This document shows positions 12,690 to 23,896 of a stretch of DNA of 64,000 nucleotides, piece after piece. The position numbers and the translations under genes are program-made. Where the stretch lies: the NCBI GenBank assembly GCA_029204225.1, contig CM055095.1, positions 61,797,910 through 61,861,909 of the forward strand, in the 5' to 3' direction. This DNA comes from Diphasiastrum complanatum. Lineage: Eukaryota; Streptophyta; Lycopodiopsida; Lycopodiales; Lycopodiaceae. The notes beneath the pieces are model-generated. The model made no database searches, was not told the DNA's origin, and saw nothing but the letters and a program-made list of their open reading frames with translations. Position 1 is the stretch's first letter. Every line of letters starts with the position of its first letter.

Positions 12690-13658
12690 TTTTCCAAGTA
12701 GATAAACTTTAAGATATGAAGTGAAGTCTTTGAATCAGCTCATCTTGAAAATTATATGTTGAGTAGCTCCTGAGTTAAGGTACCAACAATTTTCATATGA
12801 GAATGATGAAGCTTGAGCCATAAATACCTTTTGATTTTCGAAGGTATAAGAGGGCCTTGATGATTAGCTATTGCATTTTGATGCTATTGCTATCTTTTGC
12901 TCTCATTAAATGCTCGAATTTCACAATTCTTAATGTCATGGCCAGTAATCTTATAGTATCTACAAAACAATTTTTGATTGTAAGGAGTTGAAGTAGAATT
13001 TGTTGGAGGATCTAGTTTTTGGTGCATGTTATTGACACAAGCTAAAGATTTGGCATTCTTGGAATGCTTTTTGTGATGCTTCTTCTTGAAAAAACAAAAC
13101 AATGTTGTCGAAACTTGAACCACTTGACTTCCTTCGAGTTTCTTCTTGGAGAAGAATGGAGCTCACCTTCTACAAGGTTATAATAGGATATGTGGTAATC
13201 AAATTAGAGATTGGAGAGGCTACGATAGTTAGTTGATTCAACTAACATCTAAAGTGGTCTTGATCACTAGGAGTGCTATATTTTGACATTTTATTAGCAA
13301 ATAAATTCTTTCTTGGATAGAGCCTTGTAGTATCATCCTGAGTTTTATAGATACCAATTGGATGTAATACTAAAATTGATGTGAAATATCTGTCAACCAT
13401 TTCAATTAAGTGCAATCAAAGCAAGAGCTTTATAGTCTTTGCTTCCGTTTAGACATTGCACGTGGATCAATGTTGGGCATCGTCTCAATTCAATCCACAA
13501 CATCCTGCAAATCTTTCTCTAGAAGAATCATTTTCTTTCCAAATATTCACATGTGGATCTATCGAATCTTTCAATGATTCTTCTATGCTAGTAACTTAGA
13601 AAACTAGAGTGTAAGTAGATCTGATATGTCTACGATAATATGCAAGGTTAGAATTTAG
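12690..13658 (-). pseudogene. Copia gag remnant with zinc knuckle (minus)
   Basis: The segment 13,123-12,890 encodes FCRYYKITGHDIKNCEIR, a gag CCHC knuckle in which the second cysteine is a tyrosine. It is preceded by basic sequence (FFKKKHHKKHSKN). The rest of the span up to the PBS at 13,659 has gag-like composition but is badly shifted. Pol is missing on the low-coordinate side, where family C LTR sequence ends at 12,659. Confidence 0.65.
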
Positions 13659-13670
13659 GCTCGGATACCA
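13659..13670 (-). promoter_or_regulatory. Primer-binding site (Met tRNA, one mismatch)
   Basis: Minus strand TGGTATCCGAGC, differing at one base from TGGTATCAGAGC. The gag knuckle lies downstream on the same strand and LTR-like sequence upstream. Confidence 0.72.
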
Positions 13671-13672
13671 TT

Positions 13673-14290
13673 TGGGAGATTGTCTTAAAAGAGGATTCAC
13701 CATATTAGGATTAATGCCTAATAGCAGAATAACACTAATCCACCATGATCTTGCCTCTGCAATTACCAATAGTTGGGGAAAATAAAGGATTCAGACATAA
13801 ATAGCTATGAAAATTGCGAAAAGAAATGTTGGATTTTGAGTTTTATATCTTTCAAGGTATATAATCTGAATTGAAGTGCTTATGTTCTAGTAGTATTAAA
13901 TTGAGTGTGACATATCTCAAGATCATGATCTAAGTCTGAGTATTGATCATTGTTGTTTAAGAAAAGTGCTATGTTTCTAAACTACAAAGAGCACAAAAAT
14001 TAAACTATGAGGAGTTTCAAGTCTACAGCTTGAGAGCTTGTAACTATGGTCGCACTGAAAGACTAATTGATTGTTGTCATGCTAGATATGGCAGTTTTGA
14101 TTTTTATTTATAGAGATACCATGAAACATATTGGCCTAAATTAGTATAGGTCAAGTGGTTGGATTGTAGTTAATGTGTACTCGTTTCCCTATATGATCAC
14201 CATCAAAAAGTTACCTTTAAGTGTGTGATAGAGACAATGGTATATTTCTGCTAAAAAGTGTAGTAGAAGTATTGCATACAATATTGATTG
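13673..14290 (-). repeat. Probable 5' LTR of the minus copia remnant
   Basis: Sequence starting TGGGAGATTG next to the PBS at 13,659-13,670, which by position must be the 5' LTR. The far boundary is not fixed and no second copy is seen in the window. Confidence 0.5.
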
Positions 14291-17200
14291 ACAAATGTGA
14301 GATTTGAATAAGTTCGAATTGAAGAAGATTCAAATAATTCATATCAAAAGAGTTTCGAGGTCGAATGTCGAATGTTGAATATGTTCAAATTCAGATTGGA
14401 GATTTTTGAATTTGCATCAAAGATGTTCAAACAAATGTTTGACTAAAATTCAAGGAAGATTTGAATTTGAGCCATACTCGAGCAAAATTTGAAAGAAAAA
14501 ATAAAAAAATTTGGCTTCTTGGAGCTTCAAATTTGATGGATCTCTTGCTGCTCGAATTCTGAGTTAAAATGAACACCTTCAAATCTTGGTAGAAATTGAC
14601 AAACTTAGTGGCTGTGACATGAAGGGTTTGGAGTGGAACGAACTCATCTATATCAACTATGGACAATCAGTTAGTTAAGCTTCTTCTCAAGATGGTTGTA
14701 AAATAAGTTAGATCAAATTTGAAAAGGATGTTGATGATGTTTCATAAAGTTCTTTAAGCAATGTTTATAGAAAGATTGGTATAGCATATTCTCTTGTCAA
14801 TAGTGTGCAAGCATTATGTGAAGTACAAATATTTAACAACAAGAGACATGTCCTGTTGTATTAGATTGGAATAACGTTTCTCACATTTCTAATTAGGTTG
14901 TCATAATGAAGCATGGAGGTATTTGTAATCTTATTCTTGAATCATTGGCTAAGCATATATGCTTGTCAATAGTGTGCATTGGTTGAAGTAGCAATTTAAT
15001 CATATTTTTCACCAACAAGAGGCAAGCCCTGTTTGTATTAAATTTGAATAGAGCTTCTAATTGTATTTCTAATAGGTTGTCATTTTGAAGATGGAAATAT
15101 TAAATTTTATATGAAAGTTGCAAAATTGATTTGATAAGATCCAAGCGTAGTACATTGTTTGGAAAGAAACGTTAAAAAATGGAGTATCCAAGCACCAATG
15201 ACACACATAACGAGTAAGTAGCCTTTCTGTTTAGTGTATGGAAAGCAAAACAATGAATGCACGTAATATCAAGCTCACTTTCCTAGTGTCATTTAAGAGT
15301 CCTAAATAAATTGAGTTAGATGATGAATCTAGCTTAGAATAGCCATGATACTTGTAGCTTCAAAAAATGAAGCTTGTGCTCAAAAGATCAAGCTTGCACT
15401 CAAAAGAAACGACAATGTAGAAGTTCGACAATGTGCAAAATTGATTTTCACTTCACGTAACAAGGGCAAGCATGACCACTGAACAGGAGGAAAAACATTT
15501 ATATCGCCAAATTTTGCCATTATTGTAGTGAACATTCATAACATTATTAAGAGTTGAGCTCATTCAAGTACTATTTTTTTAAAGACTTACAAGAATATGA
15601 CTACTAAGGTTTTGTGGAAGTATTTCATGTTTAAATGTTTCACATAACAAAATCACAGGTAGGACAATTTGAATTTTGCAAATGTTGTATATACACAAAT
15701 AAATAAATAAACATTGTTAATGCTAAGAAAAAAATGGTTGGTTGGTCAAGTTATACTAATTTAGCCACACTCCAAATGTACACAATTGTGTCTAGTAAGG
15801 AAGTGCCTTCCCATTGTAGTGATCCATAAAGTTTTTTGTAATGGTGTCATTTGTTAGGGAATTGAGAATGATAATAGCTCCATACGTGCAACCCAACCAT
15901 GATATTGTCTCTTCCATGTGCATGATCCTACGCGTGTGACGAGGAAAATCAAGCCTCAAACCAAGTAAGAAAGAAGCTGACATTCACACCCACAAACAAT
16001 ACGTCAAAGATTTTATTGATATTTCAAATTATGTTCTTTTGTGGACATGATTGAATATTGGTCCTTGGGTTGTACATTATTTGGATAGAGCATTTGTTGG
16101 AGTTGCAAAAGAGCTTGGCTCAAATCTAGGTGGCATACATGTACAAGCAAGCGATAGGACATATGCTTTGTATTATACAACTTAGTATTATGAGTAGGCC
16201 TTTGGCTTGAGTATTAAAAGGGAATCAAAAGGGTTTGATTTCTTTTGCATGCCTTTGGTTCATTGACATAGATTTACGAGCCTTTGGCCCATTCCTCATG
16301 CCCACAAGTTTGATTACATGTATTCCCAACCCAAGCAATAAACACACATTGTGTGGGCCAGTAGTCATGCCTTCATATACGAACATATTTTTGCTAAAAA
16401 CTAGCTCCCGAATCTCAGCCAAGATCACTCACCTACCAATAACCTCCAGAAAGCCTTCTTCCAATATAATCTCTATAGGTCTCAACACATGCCCAAGAGT
16501 GAGATCTATTCACTCCATTTTTTTCATTTCCAATCTCCAAAACAATAGGTGTATATAGTGCCTAAGAGCTAGCTTGAGAGGGAATGACTCTCTTCATTGC
16601 TTGGGAAGCAAAACAAGAAAGACACATCATCTACATGGGGCAAGGGACTTCACATGAGGAATGCTCCTCGAGAGGCTTTACCCCTCACAAAAGAAAAAGA
16701 GAGAGATCTATCCTTCAGAGGTTTGACCATCATGCAAGGTCACCAAATCACTCCCCTCAAGGGCCTTTGAGCCTTTGAGAGGTCTTCACTTTAAGCTTTG
16801 CAAGTTTGGATGAAGTTAAAGCTATGAAGTATTTCCAAGCCAAAGTTTACACTAGTCAAGGACTATTTTAAAGCTTTGCAAGTTTGGACAAGGTTGAAAT
16901 CATGAACTTTGAAGTATTTGCAAGCTATAAAGTAGCCACATCACAGCTTCGTTGAGCAGCCTCAAAACCTACATTGACCTTCAAAACACATAGCCTTGCC
17001 TTGCAAAGGCCAAGGCCCAAAAAAGATGTAGTGTCCTACATCCTCTCAGCCACCAGATCTCTTGGTTTCCTCAACATAGAACATAGTACTAGATGTCAAC
17101 TCATATCTTTAACTTTATTTTGTGATTATGACATTGACACTTCCAACTGCATACTGAATAGATTTTTACTTTAATTACTGTGCACTTTCGTACATGAGGA

Positions 17201-17464
17201 GTCTCCAGACTCCAGTCTCCTTGCATTTGACAGATTGTATGTACTCAAAACTCAATGTAACTAAGCCATTATGCCCACCTAAGTAGTTGTCTAGCATGGC
17301 AACAATTCAAAAAAACAGAGGGAAGCATTGAATCAATCGCCCATATGGGTAATCTTGCACTTCCAGCTTTGCTCAGCCTCAAAATTTACAATGTACACTG
17401 AGAAGTGGAGGAGTGAAAGAAGGGTCTTGGACTGAAAGACATGACAAATGCTAGGATCTTAGTA
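14291..17464. other. Intergenic, no gene recognised
   Basis: AT-rich DNA with only short unrelated open frames. An imperfect duplication of about 150-200 bp is visible: 14,795-14,930 and 14,960-15,100 share CTTGTCAATAGTGTGCA, an ACAAGAG-containing block and a TAGGTTGTCAT block. A shorter duplication (GCTTTGCAAGTTTGGA) occurs at about 16,795 and 16,873. These look like old repeat decay. The stretch nearest 17,464 is the 3' flank of the WRI1-like gene. Confidence 0.6.
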
Positions 17465-19860
17465 TTAGCAAGTAATGATGGGATTGGGCGCTGACAGTAC
17501 ACCGACATTACTGCCAACGGTGTTTGTCAGAGACAACCCTGATTCCAATAAGGCCCTTTCTCCTATATATTCAGATGATATGTGGAATGAGGTGAAATTA
17601 TTCATATGATCTGGTCGTAAAAGCTTATGATCAAAGCCTCCTTGCTCATCGATCGTTGCTGTGTCTGTTGCAGGATGATTTTCAGCTGATTCTCTTTGAT
17701 ATAAGTACTGACTAGGCAAACCCACATCCACATCAATAGGGCTATAGCCAAGATTAGCCGCACGACCGGCAGCTGTTGTTTGCAGCATTTGCCTGAACCT
17801 GGAAGATTGTAGCAAAACACTCAAGGCAGTAGACGATGAAGCCATCCCCTGAGGCTGAGTTTGAACTGGCAAGTGATATATCGCTTCTGGCCACTCGGTA
17901 TTGGGCCACATTCGTGTGGGTGTATCTGTTGCAGAAAGTGGCTGCAGGTGCTGCTGCATGGGAGGTCGCATTATATCTTCTTCTTCTATTTTGGGGCTCG
18001 AGAGCTCAACTGCAGCTTCTGAAGCACCACCCATCTGTACTGGACGCAACCAGCGGATGTAGCGACTCAGATCAAAATTCGTGACTGCATTAAGACCTCT
18101 GTACTCGATAGCTGCCATGTCATATGCAGCAGCGGCTTCCTCCTCGGTATCTGGAAGCAAAGATCAGCAAACAATTATTAGCTTGAAGCACTCCCATACT
18201 CGTGAAGGTCTTCTACTAGGTGGATCGTCCAAAGAGAGCAGATGATTGAAACTTTTACTGTAAGTGCCGAGGTATAGGTATTTGTTCCCATAAACACGAC
18301 CGATTCGAGCCTCCCATTTTCCATTTTGGTGGTGCCTGCAATTTATATCTTAAAATTCAGTGAAGAACATCATGGCCAATCTGCTGCTTACAAAACAAGT
18401 AACCATTGTTCATCTCATTGAAATCATTTATCACTACGACGGAAATTTCGTACCGAGCAACTCCTCGGTACTTAGAGACTCCCCTTGAGAAGCCACTGCT
18501 TTTCCTGCATAACAAGCAATTCATAAATATCTTTCGTTAAAGATCTGCAGCATTGGAATTCAACAAAATAGTATGAAAGTTGTATCTGAGAGTTCCATGC
18601 ATGTTATCACTATCACTTAAATCCCGAAAAGCTACAGTCTACAGAAGCATAAGTTATAAACACCTTCGTAAAGTTGCTAGGTATTCCTCCTTTGAGACAT
18701 GAGACATATCCTCAATTTCTCTCTCATAATCAATCACCTGCTCATTAGCATGCATGCGAATCAATAACCTGGAATGAAGTTCTCAATGATCTAAAATTTG
18801 AAAGACCTAATAGCTGAGACAAGGTTTACAGGAAAGTTTAGAATTGTTCTTGGGCCCCAATATTTCAATGCAGCTAGATCATACGCCCGTGCTGCAGCTT
18901 CTTCATCGTCGTAAGCACCTGTGGTGAAGGCGTATATTGTCATTCTTTCAGATAAAAGAGACAAAATTTGATTGCACAATTTGAGTTAAAGCTGCACTCT
19001 CGGAAGTCTCAGGAAATTTCTATGGGTCTTACATTGAAGGCCTGAAACTCACCAAGATAAACTGAAGCCAATGAGTCAAAGACGACGACAGCAATAGCAG
19101 CAACAGAACATGTATATAGTTCAAACAAGGCATTGGCTTAGAAAATCAGAAGTGCAGCTTCGACAAGAAAAAAACTGTGCATCATTGGATCGCTTGAACT
19201 AAACCGACTCACAATGACGTCCTGGGGACTTTGAAACAAGGGAAAGATCAGATTTACCTATTTATACAATGCTCATTGAATAGTAATTAGGGAAGCATAA
19301 TCATAATCGGCAAGAAAGGATACATGGATGTTGGCGACTTGCAAGCTAGCTTCAGGACTCAGTACCTTGTTTTCCCTTCTTGTTTTGGGTTTGATTCCAG
19401 GCGTCTTTGTCCCAGAGATGGGCCTCATAGCGGCCAGTCCACCTGTGCCTGAAATGCACCCAAAGTAGCTGAAAAATTACCTTACTGCCGATCAAAGCCT
19501 TCAGAAAAAGGATAATGCACGCTGTTTTATGTTCCAATGAGATGAGAGATGATATCAATTATCTGGCTGGTGCCTGACATGTCTATATAATTCCAACGTA
19601 ACTCTTGTCCTTACATAATCTTTTAAAGGATGGTAGATTCGCTTGAAGCTTATTAGTCATGAATACCTGGTGACTCCTCGATAGATTGAGCTTCTCTTTG
19701 TCGCTTTAGACGGAGGTTTAACAGATTTCTCTTTGATAGAGGTGCCTTTTTTTCTCTTACCTTTCTGTTGCAGCTCCTTTTCTAGCACGACCCCTGACTG
19801 CATCTCATCATGCAAGCCCATTTGCATCGGAATCTGCAGCCATGTACCTTCCAATGCCAT
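17465..19860 (-). CDS. WRI1: WRINKLED1-type AP2/ERF transcription factor (double AP2 domain)
   Basis: Eight GT-AG exons on the minus strand: 19860-19667, 19448-19366, 19061-19053, 18918-18830, 18737-18664, 18504-18454, 18335-18259 and 18150-17465. Together they total 1263 nt, in phase throughout, giving 420 aa and a TAA stop. AP2 domain 1 spans about residues 57-125 ([45 protein letters not shown]) and domain 2 about 159-223 ([40 protein letters not shown]). They are joined by the family linker ([17 protein letters not shown]). Exon 3 is the 9-nt micro-exon encoding VYL. The N-terminus has a lysine-rich segment ([13 protein letters not shown]) that could act as a nuclear localisation signal. 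The C-terminal 195 residues are Gln/Ser/Pro-rich with acidic patches, like an activation region. Known members activate glycolysis and plastid fatty-acid synthesis genes. Assignment to WRI1 rather than WRI3/4 or a close AP2 relative is by inspection only. Confidence 0.92.
19053..19061 (-). other. 9-bp micro-exon (VYL) of the WRI1-like gene
   Basis: Minus strand CAG|TTTATCTTG|GTGAG: nine coding bases between an AG acceptor and a GT donor. They complete V-Y-L-G between the GKQ end of exon 2 and the GAYDDEE start of exon 4. Without it the reading frame stays open but domain 1 loses its second beta-strand residues. Gene finders commonly miss it. Confidence 0.93.
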
Positions 19861-21110
19861 ATGTTCAAAAGGAAAAACTTCCTACAAAGCTTATCTATGA
19901 GATCGATAGCGTTGCCTATGGCCAGCTTGGTCTGTAAAGTCGGTACTGATCGTCTTGAATGATCGGATCGACTTAAGAACCCAAATTAATCAAATATGAT
20001 CAACTTTTTGGCCGACTAGAGCGCCCAATCAGAGATTTTTCGATATCGTGTGTGCAATACCTAGATAGAAAGGAATGGCTCAGCTTTATGCATGCTTCAG
20101 CGTAGATAATGTGGACGAAATGAACGATGGATTGTGTAAGCCAGTAGAAGCGGGCATGAGTGCTAGTCTAGTCGTGGATAGCGTGCCGAGAAGGTATGGC
20201 TCCTGCTGAATGACATACAAATACCATTACAACTTATACAACCACTACAGATCATTGACAAAATCTCAGGTTAAACCGAGCTGGCGTCTACATCCTGCAT
20301 TCTTGACATTTTGTGCTTTTGGAAGGAAGTCGAAAGAATCTAGCTCTGCAAATCAGAAAGGACCAGAGCACAATTCAATATAAGTAGCCAGCGACAGGAA
20401 AGTCTCAGCCAAAAATACAAGTACAGACGAAACAGTTCACGATATAGCAGACATGAAGAGCAAGGCTAGCAGACTATGAGGGCTATAGCCTACAAAGATT
20501 CGAGACACACTACTACAATATGCGAACAGATCAAACACACGACATTCTTTGAGACAAAACGCTACCACCCATATTGGCTCTCCATATCATAGTAAGATTG
20601 AAGCAACCAAAAGAAAAAACAAACGATTGTGGCTAGCAAAGCAATAGCTGAGCTACAAGCTGAAAAGAAGAAAAAACAAAAAACTGCACGGTGCTGAAAA
20701 GAAGAAAGAGACAGAGGGCAGACAAAAGCAGCAAAAGGAAGATAATGCGAAGCCTCTACCATAGCCGCTTCCCTTTGTCAACTCATCGCATCCGCTGTTC
20801 CCAGCTTCTCCTTCCTTCTGCAGCGAACAAAAAAGAGAAAGAAAAACTCCAAAGAACTGAGTCTGAGAAGCGAGGAAGACGACGTATAGCTATACGAATT
20901 CGTATAGACAGAGAGAGAGAGAGTAGGCCGTAGATTCTGCGAGGATACGGTACGTGATTCACCAGAGGTAAAACTAGAAAGTAATTATTTGGAGTCCGTT
21001 GATTACCCGCTCTCGACGGAAACTTTACGGCCTGCCGCCCTTTGTGAGTTTCGTTTTCACCTGCGGTAACTTTTCGGGGAGTTACGATCATCCTCCCTCC
21101 CACGCGTTAG
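19861..21110 (-). promoter_or_regulatory. Upstream region of the WRI1-like gene
   Basis: No coding sequence recognised. This span must hold the 5' UTR and promoter. The part around 20,560-20,910 is pyrimidine-rich on the minus strand and contains a short GA run (20,909-20,922) next to a perfect 18-bp palindrome. A TATA box or start site cannot be assigned with confidence. Confidence 0.4.
20890..20907. repeat. Perfect 18-bp palindrome
   Basis: CTATACGAATTCGTATAG reads identically on both strands. It lies about 1 kb upstream of the WRI1-like start codon beside a GA/CT run, so it could be a dimer-binding site or chance. Confidence 0.85.
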
Positions 21111-22998
21111 CATTCATATTAAAACGAACCTTCTCTTCCTCAACGCTCAAATGATGAATTTATTGGCCTCCAAATTCCACCCCCCCCTTTACAAATACTA
21201 AGCAAGCAAAACCTAAACCTTCATTGATTGAGAGGTTTTCCACCTCAACCCTTGCATCCATGAACGCACACACAAAAATAGCGAAGTTATTTATAACAAT
21301 TTTAAGCGATTGTTTTGGCTGATTAGTTAGTGGTCGATATATACAACATTTGCAATAGGCCAAGCCATTTCCCTAAATTTTTTGAGCCAAGCTCATTAGA
21401 TATCACTATGCAACATTTGGGGTTCGAGCCCTACCTTCCTGGTTGCAATAAACAACGAGCTTCACTCACCTCGATGCCATGGACAATATTAAAGCTTATA
21501 ACAACTACATATATTATTTGATTTTAACTAACATACTAGAAAACTTGGGTCTAAAATCTTGTAACTATCTTTATTGAATTAAAAAGTTTCTACAGAAGAG
21601 AAGAAGTGTCACTTTCTCAAAAGTCAGCATTCTTCACAATTTTTTGGCGACCTAACCGACCACCACAAGCAAAGGGAACCAGTCTGAACCTGCCAGCACG
21701 CAAGTCTCCACTCCGACCGACACCTCTTTTTCCATAGAGCAGATGGATGTCTCACACGGTGAGTCATCTAGGGCTGGCACTTCGCAAGAAATCCCATCCC
21801 CCAATGAATCACGTTCAAGGAAGCCAAGCAAAGGCACAACCACACCCATATTACCTCTTGATCTCATTTGTCAATTTGGGCCAATCATATTATGAGATGC
21901 ACCAAAATGGTCCAATCATTGTAAGAGGTGTCATGTAGGAGGTCCAATCATTGTAAGAGGTGGTGGTCCAATCAATTTTCTGGATTTCCACTCTTGGATC
22001 TCGAGCTACTATGAGTGGGAGTGAGGGTGAGTTCATACTTAGTTTTTTGTAGCAAGATTGAAAGATAGAAAGCTCCAACACTTAGATTATTTTTTACATA
22101 AGTTCTCACATGGAGAGGAGAATTCTATGGATGAATTTGAACAAAAGAGGAAGGGAAATAGAGAAGGAAAAAGATGAACGAGTGAACTCAAGAAAGTAGG
22201 AAGGGGGATTATTGTCGTTAAAAGAAGGAAGGGGAGGAAGAATAGTCATCATCATCATCATAAGAGTCCATGACTAAGGAAAAGTAAAGTTGGCATGGAT
22301 TCGTCTACAAAAGAGAGTGAGAGAAGTGGTAGATGGATCGAGAAGGCCAAGTCCCCCCCAACTTTTTAGAAGTCGTGCAGATATTCCAATTTAGACTAGG
22401 TCTATTATTCCAGAGGAATTTTTGAAAGGTCTTAGCAATAGATAGGGAGTAAGAAGGGGGAAGAAACTAGATAAAAAGAAAGTGAGTGAAATAGGATGAA
22501 ATGATGTGCTTGAGAACAATGAGTCGAGTAGGAATGATAAATACTTGTGAATGTTAATGTATAACTATGATGGATCACCATTATCTTACAAAATGTTATG
22601 CATAAGTGCAATTGATTGGCATCTTGTACAATGACTCATTACTTTTTCATGAAATGTTTTATGAAATTGCAAACTTGAACAAGACTTATGACTATGTGAC
22701 AAAATGCTTTACCAACTTAGTTAGTTAATATTGTATGATGAATCTTATAAATTATCACTCAAATCTTTATGCACGATGCAATTTATATTTCAAATTTCTT
22801 GTGCTCATGTTTTTGTTCAACTAAAATGAATCTTTGAAGCATTTTATTTTGTAGTAAATGCATTCTTTACTTACATTCTTGTATAGTTAGTTCCGTTTGT
22901 ATGCAAATTCATGCTCATGTTTCTATCTTGCCGCTCCCGAGTCTACGAACCAATGTTCGTAATCACAGAGTCTTGTGGTGCTAATGAAATCACGAATG
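21111..22998. other. Intergenic, no gene recognised
   Basis: No convincing ORF. A 20-bp unit, GGTCCAATCATTGTAAGAGG, is directly repeated at about 21,911 and 21,941, with a third partial copy of its start at 21,966. A short ATC trinucleotide run lies near 22,248-22,261. The composition resembles decayed retroelement sequence. Confidence 0.5.
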
Positions 22999-23896
22999 TG
23001 TTGGACCCTTTTCGTGCCTCCCAAGTCAGCGTGATCAAGAGGGCAAAGAAGGGGCTTGGATCTCCAACCGGGTGAGTATCAATGTAGTATGGGCTTCGAT
23101 CCAATGGGGAGAGGGATAAACTACAAGCTAAAGATGGAATCTAAGTCTACCAAGGGTGTCAGTCTTGGTGTTGGATCTAAAAGTGGAAGGGCTTATATTT
23201 GGGGTGTGGGATTCTCTCTTGTCTTCTTCTCTTTTTGGTGTTTTTGGTTTTGATTGATCCCCTTCTTGGATCTTGGTTTCTTGGTTTATCTAGGCATCAA
23301 TGGCTCTAGATCTTCTCCTCGTGAGGTTGATCTTCTCAAAGGAGGTGAACAATGGAAAGAAAACCTACTTAATGGATCCTAATGATCTCTTCCAAAGGGG
23401 AGTTACTAGCACCTATTTTGCTTGAGTGTGATTTTGTGGACTCAGTTGGATGAAGGCAAATGCTAATGATCATTCAAGAATCTGATAGCATGATTAACAA
23501 CAACAAACAAGCATTCATCATCCACAATCAATCATACACAAGAAAATATGAGGACTTCACAAAAAGCAAGAATGGTTGGAGGTGATAGTCTCTCTCTCTG
23601 AATCTCTATTCTTCTCAAAAAAAAAAGTGATTACAAAATGGTGTCACATCCTTCTTTATAGACAAAGCTAGGGTTAGGGTTTTTGGTGCACCCAAAACCA
23701 TGTGCCATAAGAACTTGACTCAATAAAAAGTTTTAAACCAAATTACATTTTAACTACTTGGGTCCTTTTCCATTTTAGGCCCATTAGAGCATTGATCTAC
23801 TTTTATTTCTCGTGCCATAGGCTTACGAGTACAGTGCACCTTCTACGGGTGTCTGTTGATGTTACATTACAAGTAGATCTAGATTCTTGTGCCGAC
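22999..23896 (-). repeat. Solo-type LTR, minus copy of the LTR at 6522-7509
   Basis: The reverse complement aligns with 6522-7509 and ends CCAACA (plus start TGTTGG at 22,999). No tRNA-Asp PBS follows the LTR end at the low-coordinate side, so it is either a solo LTR or a 3' LTR with its interior at higher coordinates. No matching 5-bp flank duplication was found. Confidence 0.78.

Noticed and set aside
15792-15983. Short minus frame with MSASFLLGLRL start, and similar 60-100 aa frames between 14.3 and 17.4 kb
   Set aside because: No domain, no codon or splice support, and they overlap other short frames.
17836-18084. 82-aa plus-strand frame
   Set aside because: Antisense shadow of the last exon of the WRI1-like gene.
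22999-23896. A complete LTR element using 6,522-7,509 and 22,999-23,896 as its LTR pair
   Set aside because: The two copies are in opposite orientation, so they cannot be the two LTRs of one element.
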